From positions 2,424 to 20,666 of the forward strand of contig JALPMN010000569.1 of the NCBI GenBank assembly GCA_024243835.1: 18,243 nucleotides of DNA, written 5' to 3'. The notes below the pieces were generated by a model. It searched no databases and was not told where the DNA came from. It saw only the letters and a program-made list of their open reading frames with translations. Below, one piece after another: positions 16,629 through 18,243 of this stretch; within the stretch, counting starts at the first letter, position 1; each line of letters starts with the position of its first letter. Source of the DNA: Enteropsectra breve. Its lineage: Eukaryota; Microsporidia. The position numbers and the translations under genes are program-made.

Positions 16629-16743
16629 TTTTTAAAAGCTTTTTGTTTTTAAAAGCTTTTTGCTATTAAAAGCTTTTTGTTTTTAAAAGCTTTTTGCTAT
16701 TAAAAGCTTTTTGCTATTAAAAGCTTTTTGCTATTAAAAAGCT
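16629..16743. repeat. 17-bp tandem repeat, six full units and a partial seventh
   Basis: Six perfect-length units run head to tail from 16629 to 16730, and a partial unit with one extra A ends at 16743. Two unit types alternate: A = TTTTTAAAAGCTTTTTG and B = CTATTAAAAGCTTTTTG, in the order A A B A B B B(partial). Each unit has the ten-base palindrome AAAAGCTTTT, so identical two-fold symmetric sites recur every 17 bases. It ends 161 bases before the RanGAP-like start codon. It may be a replication-slippage minisatellite or an array of binding sites. Confidence 0.95.
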
Positions 16744-16892
16744 ACCTGTATGATGAAAGTGGCAGTGCAGCATATATCACTGTAATGATTTTGTTGAATG
16801 TTTGTATTTTTATGCCAATTAATAGTGTTAGCTTAGGCCTTCATCATATTACAGTTTTACTTAGCCAGTGTCTGTGCGATTTATTTTGAAGA

Positions 16893-16903
16893 AAATTTTT
16901 GCC
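16893..16903 (+). promoter_or_regulatory. AAATTTTTGCC start-proximal element
   Basis: AAATTTTTGCC ends one base before the ATG at 16905. It is a variant of the element found upstream of the RING and PIN genes, and it lies across the earlier TTG (16899), which makes the ATG the likely start. Confidence 0.45.
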
Positions 16904-16904
16904 T

Positions 16905-17954
16905 ATGATATTCACAATAGACACAGAATTCAAAAAATATAATGACTTGGAAGAGGCCAGGGAGCTTCTTGCTGACATAAAGGAGCATGGCCACGAGATA
17001 CGCACACTGGATCTCAGCATGAACACATACGCACCGGTGGTATTCAAAGAAATCTGCAAAACCATAAAGAATGACATGAAAGAACTTAAACGCCTTAAGC
17101 TTGAAAGCATCCTGGACTCACTGACCTACGAGGACATGCTGGAAATACTCACTGATCTGGCCCAGGCGCTGCCGCTATCGCTTGAAGTGCTGGAGCTGCC
17201 GAGCAATGCAGTGTCCTGTAAATTCCCAGAGGCGTTCGGAGAATTTATTGCAAAATGCCCACTGACAGTCCTTGATCTTTACAACTGCGGACTGGGAGAG
17301 GATGGCCTTGTTCGCATAAAGCACCATCTGGATGCGCTTGCAGACAAGAGCAAGATGGTCACCCTAAATTTGTCAAGGAACCGCATCAACCGAATTGCAG
17401 ACGGGTTTGGAAGCGTCCTCTCATGCTTCACAAATCTTGAAGAACTGAAAATGAGCAGCAACACCATCGAGGAAAATAGCATGGCCGATTTTTTGAAGAA
17501 TTTGAAAAACAAGAGCCTTAAGATGCTCGATCTCAGTGATAACTTTCTTTGTGGAGATTGTGCTGTACATCTCGCTGATATTTTTACTCGCAACAGTATG
17601 AAAACGCTTCTGCTGCAAGATGCAAAATTCGACGAGGGAAATTTTGAAGAGTTTCTGAGCATCTGTGCAGGCAGTGAAAGTCATGATCTTCCCGGCGGAA
17701 TGAAATTAGAGCACGAGGGCCTTGTGATGGACATATCATGCAATGATCTCGATGAGAAGTGCGTGCCTGAGCTTCTCAAGTTTGTGCAGCAGTACAAAAT
17801 CAGCCGCCTAGTTGTTTTTGATAACTACATTGAAGATTACTCTGAAATAGAAAAGGTGGTCCTGAGTGATGGTGGCTGTGTGGTAAATGAAATTAAAGAA
17901 GACAGCACTGAAATGCTCAGCGACAGCATTATTGAAAAAATAAAATCGCTTTGA
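16905..17954 (+). CDS. RNA1: RanGAP-like leucine-rich-repeat protein (349 aa)
   Basis: The protein is built of RanGAP/ribonuclease-inhibitor-type leucine-rich repeats with LxxLxLxxN/C cores, for example LDLSMN (35-40), LEVLEL and PSNAV, LTVLDLYNCGLG, LNLSRNRI, LKMLDLSDNFL and LVVFDNYI. Repeat order and spacing follow yeast Rna1, the activator of the Ran GTPase that keeps RanGTP low in the cytoplasm and so drives nuclear transport. Length is close to Rna1 without its long acidic tail; here the tail is short and only mildly acidic. At the position of the conserved Rna1 arginine (R74 in S. pombe) I read a leucine, about L73. RanGAP does not use an arginine finger, so activity may survive. The frame is open from a TTG at 16899; the ATG at 16905 is used here. 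Another LRR protein of this subclass is possible but less likely. Confidence 0.75.
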   Translation: MIFTIDTEFKKYNDLEEARELLADIKEHGHEIRTLDLSMNTYAPVVFKEICKTIKNDMKELKRLKLESILDSLTYEDMLEILTDLAQALPLSLEVLELPSNAVSCKFPEAFGEFIAKCPLTVLDLYNCGLGEDGLVRIKHHLDALADKSKMVTLNLSRNRINRIADGFGSVLSCFTNLEELKMSSNTIEENSMADFLKNLKNKSLKMLDLSDNFLCGDCAVHLADIFTRNSMKTLLLQDAKFDEGNFEEFLSICAGSESHDLPGGMKLEHEGLVMDISCNDLDEKCVPELLKFVQQYKISRLVVFDNYIEDYSEIEKVVLSDGGCVVNEIKEDSTEMLSDSIIEKIKSL

Positions 17955-18006
17955 TCGAGCTTCGTGTCAATAATTTAATTAAGGGTTAATAGTTTTTCTC
18001 CATTGT

Positions 18007-18243
18007 TTAGATTCTCTCATCACTTTCTGATGGTAAGTGTCTCTTCAAAATATCTTTTATTCGTTCCTCATGATCATGATTGTTGTCGTTTAGGTTATTT
18101 ATTTCCTGTACTGTTGTATATTCTTCTTCCTTAGATATTGCTTCTTTATCCGTCGTTATACTTTCTAATGTTCTTTTTAAAACCTGTGACTGTATGTAAG
18201 CTTCAATATGTTTTGTAAGTCCTATTTCTTTGATGTGCTGTTG
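18007..18243 (-). CDS. C-terminal end of an unrecognised protein, cut by the window edge
   Basis: The minus strand is open from the right edge for 78 codons to a TAA at 18007, convergent with the RanGAP-like gene and only 52 bases from its stop. The piece is hydrophilic and strongly charged, probably helical, with acid-rich stretches (SKEEEYTT, NHDHEERIKD) and a KRHLPSESDERI tail. It has no ATG, as expected for a partial gene. Its codons are clearly more AT-rich than those of the kinase and RanGAP-like genes. I recognise no family. Confidence 0.5.
   Translation of the reverse strand, partial: QQHIKEIGLTKHIEAYIQSQVLKRTLESITTDKEAISKEEEYTTVQEINNLNDNNHDHEERIKDILKRHLPSESDERI

Larger units (their letters stand above)
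16348..16904. other. Spacer between kinase and RanGAP-like genes
   Basis: This is the 3' region of the kinase gene and the 5' region of the RanGAP-like gene, both on the plus strand. It is AT-rich and holds the 17-bp tandem repeat and the start-proximal element, both listed separately. No further ORF or RNA gene was seen. Confidence 0.5.

Overview
The window looks like nuclear DNA of a microsporidian or a close relative. Every recognisable gene is a single uninterrupted ORF with no sign of introns. The proteins are reduced eukaryotic types: a WNK-type kinase, a RanGAP-like leucine-rich-repeat protein, a Swt1-like PIN nuclease, a PAQR/hemolysin III membrane protein and lineage-type RING proteins. 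Five start codons have an AAATTTT(ACC/TCC/GCC)-like element 4 to 20 bases upstream and two have CCCC at the start codon. Both signals resemble the AAATTT-like and CCC/GGG-like start signals described in microsporidia. I cannot name a species.

Left part (1-5037): gene-poor. The left edge carries what reads as a decaying gene (1-1157): a 299-codon open frame without a usable ATG, preceded by in-frame stops, with a strong 17-bp hairpin inside it. The only convincing intact gene before 5 kb is a 73-residue secreted cysteine-containing protein (3265-3486). The rest is AT-rich DNA with chance-level small ORFs and possible gene debris.

Middle (5038-10965): two large, diverged paralogues face each other tail to tail. 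Each has a hydrophobic N-terminus, an N-terminal RING-type zinc domain and about 700 residues of helical sequence. They share a central PWFVYD block and, upstream, an identical AAATTTTACC element. They are the best candidates for a lineage-specific, possibly host-exposed ubiquitin-ligase-like family.

Right part (11431-18243): the densest part. On the minus strand, in transcription order, lie the PAQR protein, the PIN nuclease and then the second RING gene. The PAQR gene is divergent from the WNK kinase. The kinase is followed by a 17-bp tandem repeat (A/B variant units), the RanGAP-like gene, and the C-terminal end of an unrecognised AT-rich gene running off the right edge on the minus strand. 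A 25-codon ORF with the same upstream signal sits between the PIN and PAQR genes.

The genes do not form one pathway. The most unusual protein is the kinase: a WNK catalytic domain, an OSR1/WNK C-terminal-like domain and two copies of a SAM-like C-terminal repeat. Starts were moved to the first sensible ATG where the longest open frame begins at a non-ATG codon.
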